From: Oscillospiraceae bacterium
GTDB taxonomy: Bacteria > Bacillota > Clostridia > Oscillospirales > Ruminococcaceae
NCBI GenBank assembly: GCA_009778115.1
Contig: WRKL01000005.1
Coordinates: forward strand, 1-55,416
Length of the DNA: 55,416 nt
Direction: 5' to 3'
Part shown: piece after piece, positions 9,685 through 17,927 of the stretch
Layout: each line of letters opens with the position of its first letter
Position numbering within the stretch: the first letter of the stretch is position 1
The notes under the pieces: generated by a model
Database searches by the model: none
What the model saw: only the letters and a program-made list of their open reading frames with translations
What the model was told of the DNA's origin: nothing
Program-made: the position numbers and the translations under genes

Positions 9685-10845
9685 TTATACTGAGAAGGAA
9701 GCGGCTTTTGCCACCGCTTTTGCTACATAAGCCGCAACCTCTCTGCATAACGGGCTGGGCAATATATAATCGGCTGTAAGCTCATCGTCCTTAACATATC
9801 CGGCTATCGCTTTTGCCGCGGCAATTTTCATCGCTTCCGTAATGCCGGAGGCTTTTGCATCGAGTGCACCCCGGAGCACACCGGGAAAAGCCAGCGCGTT
9901 ATTGATTTGGTTGGGGAAATCGCTTCGCCCCGTTCCCACTACTGCCGCTCCGCCCGCTTTTGCTAAATCGGGCATTATTTCGGGTGTCGGGTTGGACATG
10001 GGGAATACTATCGGATCCTTATTCATGCTCTCCACCATAACCGGGGTAACACAACCCGGCGCGGATAAACCAATGAAAATATCCGTTTTGACCAAAACAT
10101 CCGCAAGAGCTCCTTTTCGGTTTTCGGGGTTTGTAGTTTCGGCAATTTTTAATTTTTCGGCGTTCAGATCACCGCGGTCTTTCCAAATTGCTCCGCGGCG
10201 GTCGCATAATATGATGTTTTTCATGCCGGAGTCAGCCAAAAGCCGTGCGGTCGCAATACCCGCCGCACCGGCTCCGTTGATAACCGTTGACAGCTCATTA
10301 AGCTTTTTTCCGGTTAAGCGCACGGCGTTCAATACCGCTGCAAGGGTAACAATCGCCGTACCGTGCTGGTCATCATGGAATATAGGTATGTCACAGCATT
10401 CTTTTAAGCGGCGTTCAATTTCAAAACACCGCGGTGCTGATATATCCTCCAGGTTGATCCCGCCGAAACTGCCTGCCAGCAGACGTACGGTGTTGACAAT
10501 ATCATCCACATCATGGGAGCGTATGCATAACGGAACAGCATCTACGCCGCCCAGCTCTTTGAACAGCACAGACTTCCCTTCCATCACCGGCATGGCGGCT
10601 TCGGGACCTATATCTCCTAAACCCAGAACAGCCGTACCGTCGGTAATAATGGCGACGGTGTTTGAACGCCGGGTCAGGCTGTAGCTTTTGCTAATATCTT
10701 TTTGGATTGCCAAACACGGCTCAGCTACTCCGGGTGTGTACGCTATGGATAGGTCCGTTTGCGTTTTGACCGGAACCCTGCTGACTATTTCAATTTTACC
10801 GTTCCATTCATAATGTTTCTTCAACGATTCTTTCGCGTAGTTCAT
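9685..10845 (-). CDS. NAD(P)-dependent malic enzyme
   Basis: Oxidative decarboxylation of malate to pyruvate and CO2 with reduction of NAD(P). The 386-aa chain is the short bacterial type without the phosphotransacetylase extension. Signatures: Y-T-P-G-V-A-E-P-C near the N-terminus, GLGDIGPEAAMPVMEGK, F-H-D-D-Q-H-G-T-A-I-V (metal/substrate site) and the Rossmann N-G-A-G-A-A-G-I-A. The start chosen is the ATG at 10845, preceded by AAAGGGG; the longer frame to 10893 adds 16 residues unlike the family. It overlaps the end of fumB by 38 bases, so translation is probably coupled. As last gene of the arg-fum run it can turn the malate made by FumAB into pyruvate. NAD versus NADP preference cannot be read here. 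Confidence 0.93.
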   Translation of the reverse strand: MNYAKESLKKHYEWNGKIEIVSRVPVKTQTDLSIAYTPGVAEPCLAIQKDISKSYSLTRRSNTVAIITDGTAVLGLGDIGPEAAMPVMEGKSVLFKELGGVDAVPLCIRSHDVDDIVNTVRLLAGSFGGINLEDISAPRCFEIERRLKECCDIPIFHDDQHGTAIVTLAAVLNAVRLTGKKLNELSTVINGAGAAGIATARLLADSGMKNIILCDRRGAIWKDRGDLNAEKLKIAETTNPENRKGALADVLVKTDIFIGLSAPGCVTPVMVESMNKDPIVFPMSNPTPEIMPDLAKAGGAAVVGTGRSDFPNQINNALAFPGVLRGALDAKASGITEAMKIAAAKAIAGYVKDDELTADYILPSPLCREVAAYVAKAVAKAASFSV

Positions 10846-11359
10846 AGATACTATCCCCTTTGCAATCAATGGATACCACCAGCGGCATATCACGAACCGT
10901 CAGCTTGAAAACGGCTTCTGCGCCCAACTCATCAAAGGCAACGATTTCAGAACTTTCCACGCATTTAGAATAAAATGCTCCTGCGCCGCCGACGGCAGTT
11001 AAATATACACCTGTGTATTGACGTATGGCATCAATTACCGCTGAATTCCGCAAGCCTTTACCGATCATAACCCGCAGCCCTTTTTGTATCAGACGGGGTG
11101 TATATTCATCCATCCGCGAGCTTGTGGTAGGACCGGCAGAACCGATAATTTTCCCGGGCGGAGCAGGACAGGGACCGGCATAATATATGGCTTGTCCTTG
11201 AAAATCAAACGGAAGCGGATTGCCGCGGTCGAGCAATTCTGCAATTCGTTTGTGCGCGGCATCCCTGCCGGTGTAAATCGTGCCCGAAAGTATTATCTGT
11301 TCACCGGCTTTCAAATCCCGTATAACCTTATTTGAAAGAGGGGTTGTTATTTGTTTCAT
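10808..11359 (-). CDS. fumB: Class I fumarate hydratase, beta subunit
   Basis: C-terminal half of the two-subunit Fe-S fumarase (fumarate + water to L-malate). The 183-aa protein matches the beta-subunit size and shows G-R-D-A-A-H-K-R, the glycine-rich P-G-K-I-I-G-S-A-G-P-T-T-S, R-M-D-E-Y-T-P and I-G-K-G. It overlaps the alpha-subunit gene by four bases (ATGA), a typical coupled pair. L(+)-tartrate dehydratase subunits are close homologues and cannot be excluded by sequence alone, but the position after argH and before a malic enzyme favours fumarase. Confidence 0.88.
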   Translation of the reverse strand: MKQITTPLSNKVIRDLKAGEQIILSGTIYTGRDAAHKRIAELLDRGNPLPFDFQGQAIYYAGPCPAPPGKIIGSAGPTTSSRMDEYTPRLIQKGLRVMIGKGLRNSAVIDAIRQYTGVYLTAVGGAGAFYSKCVESSEIVAFDELGAEAVFKLTVRDMPLVVSIDCKGDSIYELRERIVEETL

Positions 11360-12195
11360 AATACAGCCGTCCTGTGCCGGTTAGCATGGCAGCCGATATT
11401 AACGGCAACCGGTAATCCGGCGATATGTGTGGGATAAGTTAATATATTTACACCGAGAGCCGTTGCGATGCCGCCGTATCCGGTCGCTCCGATACCCAGA
11501 GTGTTGATACGCTCAAGTAAACGGTTTTCAACTCCGGCCCAAAACGGATCGGGATTAATATGATCCACATCAAGAAGTAATGCTTGCTTGGACATGAGAG
11601 CGGCTTTTTCCATCGTGCCGCCTATACCGATTCCGGCTATAATAGGCGGACAGGGTTTTGCATCTGCTATGCGTATAGTTTCGACGATAAAATCTTCTGC
11701 GCCGGCAAGTCCGTCGGATGGGTTGAGCATACGAACTGCGCTCATGTTTTCGCTGCCAAAACCCTTGGGTGCCACAGTTATGCGTAAAGAACATCCGGGT
11801 GCAAAATCATAATAAATTACAGCAGGCGTATTATCACCGGTGTTAACGCGGCGCACAGGGTCGATTACCACGCTATTTCTGCAATACCCCTCCCGATAGC
11901 CCCGGCGCACACCGTCGTTGATTGCTTTATCAATATTGCCGTTAATGTGAACGTCCGCACCGACGGTAACAAAAACTACCGCCATGCCGGTATCCTGACA
12001 AACAGGCAGATTTTCACGAGCTGCTATATCGGCGTTCTTTAAAAGCATATCAAGTGCCGAATGTGCGAGCGGCGTCTTCTCCCGGGCCCGCGCGGTTTCC
12101 AATGCCGATAATATGTCCTCATTCACGCAAACATTAGCCTGTACACATAATTTTGCTACGGTGTCTGCGATTTGACACGATTCTATGATCCGCAT
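11356..12195 (-). CDS. fumA: Class I fumarate hydratase, alpha subunit
   Basis: N-terminal, Fe-S-binding half of the two-subunit fumarase, 279 aa. Cysteines expected to hold the [4Fe-4S] cluster are visible in P-V-C-Q-D-T-G, K-P-C-P-P-I-I-A-G-I-G-I-G-G and N-I-G-C-H-A-N-R-H near the C-terminus. The ATG at 12195 is chosen: GCGGAG lies upstream and the product then begins M-R-I-I-E as in the family; the longer frame to 12276 only reads back into argH. It overlaps the argH end by 13 bases and fumB by 4. The [4Fe-4S] cluster suggests an oxygen-sensitive enzyme, fitting an anaerobe. The tartrate dehydratase caveat applies here too. Confidence 0.88.
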   Translation of the reverse strand: MRIIESCQIADTVAKLCVQANVCVNEDILSALETARAREKTPLAHSALDMLLKNADIAARENLPVCQDTGMAVVFVTVGADVHINGNIDKAINDGVRRGYREGYCRNSVVIDPVRRVNTGDNTPAVIYYDFAPGCSLRITVAPKGFGSENMSAVRMLNPSDGLAGAEDFIVETIRIADAKPCPPIIAGIGIGGTMEKAALMSKQALLLDVDHINPDPFWAGVENRLLERINTLGIGATGYGGIATALGVNILTYPTHIAGLPVAVNIGCHANRHRTAVL

Positions 12196-13556
12196 AAAAA
12201 TTTCTCCGCTTGCTTGATCGCCTTTGCGACAGCACTGCCTGCCGGTCCTCCCGGAGCGTTTCTTGCTTCGACACACGCCTCAACGGATATAGCATCGTAA
12301 ATTGTTCCGTCAAAAACATCGGATATTTTTTTGTATTCTTCGAGCGGCAATTCACAAAGTGCGGCTTTTTTTTCTATAGCGTATTTGACCAGTCTGCTGA
12401 CGATTTCATGCGCTTTTCGAAAGGAAACACCTTTTTTTACCAGCCAATCCGCCGCATCGGTTGCGTTGGTATAACCGCCGAGAGCGCTCTTATACATAAT
12501 ATCTTTGTGAAATGAAGTGCTTTCCAGCATTCCTTTGAAAACGGTTAAACATGATTTCACCGTATCAGCGGCATCAAAAACCATTTCCTTATCTTCCTGC
12601 ATATCTTTGTTATACGCCAACGGCAAGCCTTTCATCACCGTCAAAAGTCCCATAAGACTGCCGTATACGCGTCCCGTCTTGCCGCGTATTAGTTCAGCCA
12701 TATCGGGGTTTTTTTTCTGCGGCATAATTGAGGAACCGGTGGCATAAGCATCGGAAATTTCGATAAAATCAAAAGAATCTGCCGACCACAGGATCAGCTC
12801 TTCGCAAAATCTGCTCAGGTGCATCATAATAACGGATAGTCCCGACACAAACTCAACACAAAAATCCCGATCGCTCACAGCATCAAGGCTGTTCTCGGTT
12901 ATTCGCGCAAATCCCAGTTTTTCCCGGATAAAATCCCTGTCGATAGGATAAACAGTTGATGCCAGCGCACCCGATCCAAGGGGCATTTCATCCGCAATCT
13001 CACGGCAATTAGCCAGCCTTTTTATATCCCGCCGGAACATTTGAAAATATGCCAGAAGATGATGCGCCAATGTAACAGGCTGCGCTTTTTGCAGATGAGT
13101 AAATCCGGGCAGGATCGTTGAAGTATGCTGTTTTGCCAGCTTTAAAAGAACCTCAAGCAATTCTCGGATCAAAGTGTTTATCGTTTCTGTTTCGTCCTTG
13201 ATATACATTCGTGTATCCAGAGCGACCTGATCGTTCCGGCTTCGTCCGGTGTGCAAGCGCCGCCCGGCATCACCGATACGCGAGGTAAGTTCAGCTTCGA
13301 CAAAGGAATGAATATCTTCGGAATCAGGATCTATGCCCAGCTCCCCGCTCTTGATTTGAGCTAAAATATCTTCCAATGTTTTTATAATCGAATCCGAATC
13401 CTCTTTTGAAATAATTCCCTGCCGCCCCAGCATCTGCGCATGAGCAATACTTCCGTTTATGTCCTGTTGATATAATCTCCGGTCAAACGAAACAGACGAA
13501 TGGAAATGACTCGCTTGTTCATTTGTATGCTCTGAAAACCGACCGCTCCATAACAT
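12183..13556 (-). CDS. argH: Argininosuccinate lyase
   Basis: Last step of arginine synthesis: argininosuccinate to arginine plus fumarate. The 457-aa protein has the superfamily signature G-S-S-I-M-P-Q-K-K-N-P-D (flexible catalytic loop), H-T-G-R-S-R-N-D-Q-V-A-L-D near residue 80-92 and T-H-L-Q-K-A-Q-P. The ATG follows the argG stop directly; its ribosome site AAGGAG lies inside the end of argG. Its product fumarate is the substrate of the enzyme encoded next (fumAB), and the argH and fumA frames overlap. Confidence 0.97.
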   Translation of the reverse strand: MLWSGRFSEHTNEQASHFHSSVSFDRRLYQQDINGSIAHAQMLGRQGIISKEDSDSIIKTLEDILAQIKSGELGIDPDSEDIHSFVEAELTSRIGDAGRRLHTGRSRNDQVALDTRMYIKDETETINTLIRELLEVLLKLAKQHTSTILPGFTHLQKAQPVTLAHHLLAYFQMFRRDIKRLANCREIADEMPLGSGALASTVYPIDRDFIREKLGFARITENSLDAVSDRDFCVEFVSGLSVIMMHLSRFCEELILWSADSFDFIEISDAYATGSSIMPQKKNPDMAELIRGKTGRVYGSLMGLLTVMKGLPLAYNKDMQEDKEMVFDAADTVKSCLTVFKGMLESTSFHKDIMYKSALGGYTNATDAADWLVKKGVSFRKAHEIVSRLVKYAIEKKAALCELPLEEYKKISDVFDGTIYDAISVEACVEARNAPGGPAGSAVAKAIKQAEKFLCGS

Positions 13557-14768
13557 TTAAAGGCCACGCTCCTTTTTCATCAATGCCCGGACGGTCATGG
13601 GAAGCCCCAGCAAATTGATAAATCCTTCGGCATCCTTATGGTTGTACAAATCTCCGGTTATAAAACTGGATAATTCTTTGTTATGCAGGGAATAAGGGGA
13701 GGTTATGCCTGCTGATATGATGTTGCCTTTGTATAGTTTTAATTTTACCGAACCGGTCACGATTTCCTGTGTTTTGTCCACAAAGGACGACAACGCTTCT
13801 CTGAGCGGGGTAAACCATTCTCCGGTATAAATAAGCTCTGCGAGCTCAAGTCCAACATTATTTTTAAATACTTCGGTCTGACGGTCTATGCAAAGACTTT
13901 CAAGATCCCTGTGTGCTGCATATAAAATTGTTCCGCCGGGCGTTTCGTATACTCCGCGTGATTTCATGCCGACCACTCGATTTTCCACAATATCCACGAT
14001 GCCTATGCCGTTTCTGCCCCCGATCTCATTTAAAGCCTGCATCAGCGCGACCGGCGGAAGTGTTTCCCCGTTGAGTTTGACCGGAATGCCTTTTTCAAAC
14101 GCTATATCTACATATTCCGGCGAATCAGGCGCATCCTCCGGCGGAACGGAGAGCTGCAAAATATGTCTGTAATTCGGTTCCAGCCCCGGATCCTCAAGTT
14201 CAAGCCCCTCGTGGCTCAAATGCCATAAATTTTGGTCGCGGCTGTAATTCTGCTCTTTTGACGAGGGAGCTTCTATTCCGCGTTCCTTTAAATACGCCAT
14301 AGCGTCCTCGCGGGAATTTATATCCCATATACGCCACGGCGCAATGACGTTCAACCACGGAGCAAAAGCCTTAATAGTCAATTCAAAACGAATTTGATCG
14401 TTACCCTTACCCGTTGCTCCATGACAAATTGCGTTCGCGTTTTCCTTGAGCGCGATATCCACAAATTTTTTTGCGATCAAAGGACGCGCCACCGAAGTGC
14501 CGAGAAGATATTTCCCCTCATAAACTGCGTTGGCTTTGATCATCGGAAAAATATAATCGGTCATGAATTCTTCCCGGGCATCTATTACATATACTTTGTC
14601 TGCTCCGGTTTTCATTGCTTTTTCCCGCAATTCATCATAATTACCGCACTGACCTACATCAACACAGCAGGCGATAATTTCGCAGGATTCGTAGTTTTCG
14701 TTAAGCCACGGTATGATGACGGTGGTATCCAGACCGCCGGAATAAGCCAACACAATTTTATTATTCAT
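13557..14768 (-). CDS. argG: Argininosuccinate synthase
   Basis: Condenses citrulline and aspartate with ATP to argininosuccinate. The 403-aa protein starts [16 protein letters not shown], the PP-loop ATP-binding motif at its very N-terminus, and has [13 protein letters not shown], the other family signature. The ATG at 14768 is preferred over the one 21 bases upstream because AAGGAG sits 10 bases before it and family members begin at this point. First gene of the argG-argH-fumA-fumB-malic enzyme run, behind the promoter at 14918-14947. Confidence 0.97.
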   Translation of the reverse strand: MNNKIVLAYSGGLDTTVIIPWLNENYESCEIIACCVDVGQCGNYDELREKAMKTGADKVYVIDAREEFMTDYIFPMIKANAVYEGKYLLGTSVARPLIAKKFVDIALKENANAICHGATGKGNDQIRFELTIKAFAPWLNVIAPWRIWDINSREDAMAYLKERGIEAPSSKEQNYSRDQNLWHLSHEGLELEDPGLEPNYRHILQLSVPPEDAPDSPEYVDIAFEKGIPVKLNGETLPPVALMQALNEIGGRNGIGIVDIVENRVVGMKSRGVYETPGGTILYAAHRDLESLCIDRQTEVFKNNVGLELAELIYTGEWFTPLREALSSFVDKTQEIVTGSVKLKLYKGNIISAGITSPYSLHNKELSSFITGDLYNHKDAEGFINLLGLPMTVRALMKKERGL

Positions 14769-14917
14769 TTTTACGTTACTCCTTGTCAATATTCACGGTT
14801 TTTTTACCGCAGTTTTAATAATAATCCGTCAAATGTAACCGGAAAAGAAATAAAGGTGTCTACCGGCAAACTAACATGATCAGTTTCGCCGATAAACGCC
14901 CTTGTTTATCAGAACTC

Positions 14918-14947
14918 AGTATATCATAAGAAGATGCCGGTTGTCAA
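14918..14947 (-). promoter_or_regulatory. Promoter of the argG operon
   Basis: On the minus strand TTGACA (14947-14942) and TATACT (14923-14918) are 18 bases apart, with TG one base before the -10 (extended -10). Start of transcription is expected near 14911, giving a leader of about 140 bases. No ArgR box was recognised with confidence. Confidence 0.75.
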
Positions 14948-14965
14948 TCACTATTTCTTTTTTTG

Positions 14966-15070
14966 ATACTAATCTCATTTTAAAAACCGTTGAAAACGAG
15001 TGAGTAGTTTTTTAAGAAAAACGAATAACGAACGAAGTTTGAAACGATGATTTTAATGTGGGATTAGTAT
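14966..15070. repeat. 105-bp region bounded by imperfect 20-bp inverted repeats
   Basis: The left end (14966-14985, starting ATACTAATC) and right end (15051-15070, ending GATTAGTAT) match at 17 of 20 positions as inverted repeats. The interior is AT-rich and has no reading frame. It lies between the secreted-protein terminator and the argG promoter. It may be a small non-autonomous element or a long hairpin; no second copy was seen in the window. Confidence 0.4.
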
Positions 15071-15119
15071 GAGTTTCCTCGTTTTTCGATTTTTTAAAGT
15101 CTTTAAAGTCTGTTCCATA

Positions 15120-15155
15120 CAAAAAAAGACGGGCGCAATATGCACCCGCCTTAAA
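15120..15155 (-). terminator. Rho-independent terminator of the secreted-protein gene
   Basis: On the minus strand GGCGGGTGC, loop ATATT, GCGCCCGTC (15150-15128) followed by T7. It begins about 12 bases after the stop codon. Confidence 0.88.
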
Positions 15156-15162
15156 AAATCTC

Positions 15163-17745
15163 CTACCGTACCCTCACCTTAACGGTTTTGCTTGTCGTTG
15201 TTGTGCGTTTTGTCGAATTTGCATCGGTATTTGTGACAACAACGCGGTAATAAACAGTTCCGCGTTTGCTGCTCGGCACTCTGTAGCGTATGCTTTTGCC
15301 CGCAGCACCCGAAATTTTCTTAAAGCCGGTTTTTTGTTTACTGCTTCTAAACCATTGATAACTGAGAACTCCGGGATTCGCCCGTGCGGTAACCTGCAGA
15401 GTGTGTAAAGCTCTTCGTTTTATAGTTTTGCCTTTTGGTTGTTTGCTGATTTTCGGCGCGACGGCGGCCGCTCTTCTAACCGTTACCGAAGCAACCCGTG
15501 TGGTTGCCGCGGCACTTACGTTACCCGGCAGAGTATTGGTGATCACACAGTAATAAAAACGTGTGCCGGCACTGGTGGTTGGAACGGTATAGCGCGCCGA
15601 AACTGCGTTGCTGATTCTGGTGCCGCCTGTTGTACTGTTTCTAGTGTTAGAAAACCATTGATAGCTTACCGTGCCGCCGGGCGAGGGGTTTGCCGCCGTT
15701 GTAAGAACAGTAGCGGCCTTCAGATTGACGGTGGTTGCACCGGCAGGATGAAGGGTAATGGTTGGCAAGGTAGGTCTGTGCGTTTCCGTAACGGTGATAT
15801 AACAAGTGGCGGAAGCATAACTAACACCATCGACGGATGCCCGAATAAAGGTTGAACCTGCTCTGTGTGCGGTTACCAATCCGTTTGTGCTGACGGTAGC
15901 GATGCTGGAGTTTCCGGTTGTCCAGGTAACAGAACGGGACGGTGTGGCGGGTAAAATATTTGGCGTTAGCTGTAGGGTCCCGCCAATCGCCATGTTGGCC
16001 GAGGGCAGCATGGTGATGGTGGTAGGCGCAACGCCGTCCATTCGGAAGGTAAATTCTATTGCCGCACTGGAACTGTTGGAAATATACAGGTAATAGGTTC
16101 CCGCTGTTGGGAAAGTGTACTCCATTGTGCCGGAAGGAGAGGTGTAGAGGTTAAGAGTCTCCCCTATATAATTATTTTGAACGTTTCTTATGTAAGCGTA
16201 TAGGGAAATAGATTCCGTTTCATTCGTCCGCGAAACGGTAAGGGAGATTCCGTAGTTGTTTTGCGGGATGGTGAAGCTGTACCAGTGGCTGGAATCCCGC
16301 CCATAGCTGGTGCCGCTGCCCGGTTTCCCGAAATATCCGGCAGCACCTTGGTGCAGTGTATTCAAGGCGGCCGGCGCGGCGGTCTGGAGGGTGTCCCCTT
16401 TGGGCGACAGCCCGGTCACCGGTTCCGCCGTTACGGTTACCGTGCCATACCCGTTTAAAGTGGATTGAGAGCCGGAACTCGCCCGAACATAATAAATACC
16501 GGGAATTACTTTATATTGCACGCTTGCGGTTTCGGTACCTCCGGTTCTTACCGATATGGAGGAGGAGCTGGTACCGACCGGACTCATAGTTGAAGTGCCG
16601 TTGGGCTGATAGAGTGTGATGGACAAATCGTTGTTTCTCCAATCCGGATTTTCTTTTTGTCCAATTTGAACATCGACGGTAAGAACGGAGATTGTTGAGA
16701 CTTCGAAATATTTCCATTGGTAATTCAAATAATGTCCATAAATTGCGTTTGGCTGCGGTGCGCCAAAAACGGTTTGCTGATTGAGGTTAAAGGCTTCGGC
16801 GTTGTTCCATGTATTGTTAAATTCCGGGTGTGTCTGACCGGACAGGGTAAAAGTAAATTCCGTGCCCCTGCTGGTATTGTAAAGATATAAATAATAGGTT
16901 CCTGCGGTTGAAACGGTAATGTCTTGCGTTCCGGACGGATTGTATTGCAAGTCAAGGCTGCTTCCAACCCTGTTGTTTGACGCATTTCTTATTTCAGCAT
17001 ACATATAAAATTGCTGCGTTGCATCCTGACGGGTAACAGACAAGGTAAGCCCAAAATTGTTTTCCGGGATTGTAAATTTATAGTAATTGATGGTGTCGCG
17101 CCCATAGCTGGTGCCGGTCAATTTTCCTTGATAGCCGATTATGCCTTTATACTCCGTATCCAGCTCGACTTCCTCCGCCAATAACAAACTGTCCCCTTTT
17201 GGAGTAAGACCGGTCTGCGGTACTGCCGTTACGGTTACCGTGCCGTACCCGTTGTTGGCCGTGGTGCTGCCCGCACGGACAAAGTAAGTCCCGGGCAGAA
17301 GTTTATAGGTTACGGTGGCGGTGGGCTCCACCGCACTGCTTATCACGCTTGTAGCCGTAGAGCTTCCCGCTTCATTGGCCATTGTCGAGCTTCCGTTTGG
17401 CTGATATAGCTGAATTTGCAGTTGGTTTTCCCGCCAGCCGGTTCCGGTGTTTTCTTTAATGCCGGCGGCAATTTCCACCGTAACGATGGACGGGTTTTCG
17501 ATTGTGAATTTTTTCCATTGGTATTGTAAATAAATATAATCGGCCGCTATCGGCTGCGCTTCGCCGAAAGTGGAAGGTGCGCCTAAAACAAGCTCGTCTG
17601 CTGTGGCAGCCGTATTGTCATACGTTCTGAGTTGAGCCGCCAAAACCGGAGGAACAGCCTGAAACACAAAAACCAGGGTAAAAACCAGGGATAAGGTAAC
17701 CGCCCCTAAACTGCGAAAAAGCTTTCTGTTGAACACTCTCTTCAT
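15163..17745 (-). CDS. Secreted protein with duplicated beta-rich domains, Big_2 and Ig-like domains
   Basis: Exported 860-aa protein of unknown role. Signal peptide: basic M-K-R-V-F-N-R-K-L-F-R followed by a hydrophobic stretch, cleavage probably after V-L-A-A near residue 37. A module of about 255 residues occurs twice (about 50-305 and 315-575); both copies share L-Y-Q-P-N-G-(S/T)-S-T-M, T-S-Y-G-R-D and T-A-G-T-Y-Y-L-Y, the last resembling pre-peptidase C-terminal domains. A bacterial Ig-like group 2 domain (about 575-655, VSTNGLVTAHRAGS) and two Ig-like repeats with S-Y-Q-W-F (about 660-860) follow. The end is very basic and has no LPXTG or transmembrane anchor, so it may bind the wall by charge. 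The ATG at 17745 has AAGGAG 8 bases upstream; the longer frame to 17790 has no signal-like start. A surface adhesin or structural role is inferred only. Confidence 0.75.
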   Translation of the reverse strand: MKRVFNRKLFRSLGAVTLSLVFTLVFVFQAVPPVLAAQLRTYDNTAATADELVLGAPSTFGEAQPIAADYIYLQYQWKKFTIENPSIVTVEIAAGIKENTGTGWRENQLQIQLYQPNGSSTMANEAGSSTATSVISSAVEPTATVTYKLLPGTYFVRAGSTTANNGYGTVTVTAVPQTGLTPKGDSLLLAEEVELDTEYKGIIGYQGKLTGTSYGRDTINYYKFTIPENNFGLTLSVTRQDATQQFYMYAEIRNASNNRVGSSLDLQYNPSGTQDITVSTAGTYYLYLYNTSRGTEFTFTLSGQTHPEFNNTWNNAEAFNLNQQTVFGAPQPNAIYGHYLNYQWKYFEVSTISVLTVDVQIGQKENPDWRNNDLSITLYQPNGTSTMSPVGTSSSSISVRTGGTETASVQYKVIPGIYYVRASSGSQSTLNGYGTVTVTAEPVTGLSPKGDTLQTAAPAALNTLHQGAAGYFGKPGSGTSYGRDSSHWYSFTIPQNNYGISLTVSRTNETESISLYAYIRNVQNNYIGETLNLYTSPSGTMEYTFPTAGTYYLYISNSSSAAIEFTFRMDGVAPTTITMLPSANMAIGGTLQLTPNILPATPSRSVTWTTGNSSIATVSTNGLVTAHRAGSTFIRASVDGVSYASATCYITVTETHRPTLPTITLHPAGATTVNLKAATVLTTAANPSPGGTVSYQWFSNTRNSTTGGTRISNAVSARYTVPTTSAGTRFYYCVITNTLPGNVSAAATTRVASVTVRRAAAVAPKISKQPKGKTIKRRALHTLQVTARANPGVLSYQWFRSSKQKTGFKKISGAAGKSIRYRVPSSKRGTVYYRVVVTNTDANSTKRTTTTSKTVKVRVR

Positions 17746-17816
17746 TATATGCACTCCTTTTATTGAATTTTTGACAACACAGATTCTCAATTTTATGTTA
17801 TCTGATACTGTCTAAT

Positions 17817-17845
17817 AATATACCAGTTCTCAAGCAATTTGTCAA
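17817..17845 (-). promoter_or_regulatory. Promoter of the secreted-protein gene
   Basis: Minus-strand TTGACA (17845-17840), 17-base spacer, TATATT (17822-17817): near-consensus sigma-A promoter, leader about 65 bases. Confidence 0.8.
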
Positions 17846-17927
17846 TACATTAATTATATATTTTCGCAATATTAGCATGAAAATTACAATAAATTGCATA
17901 TAAGATAATCCTGTAACATAACCATAC

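Noticed and set aside
9842-10684. 280-codon open frame on the plus strand
   Set aside because: It lies wholly antisense to the malic enzyme gene, has no ribosome site and no family features.
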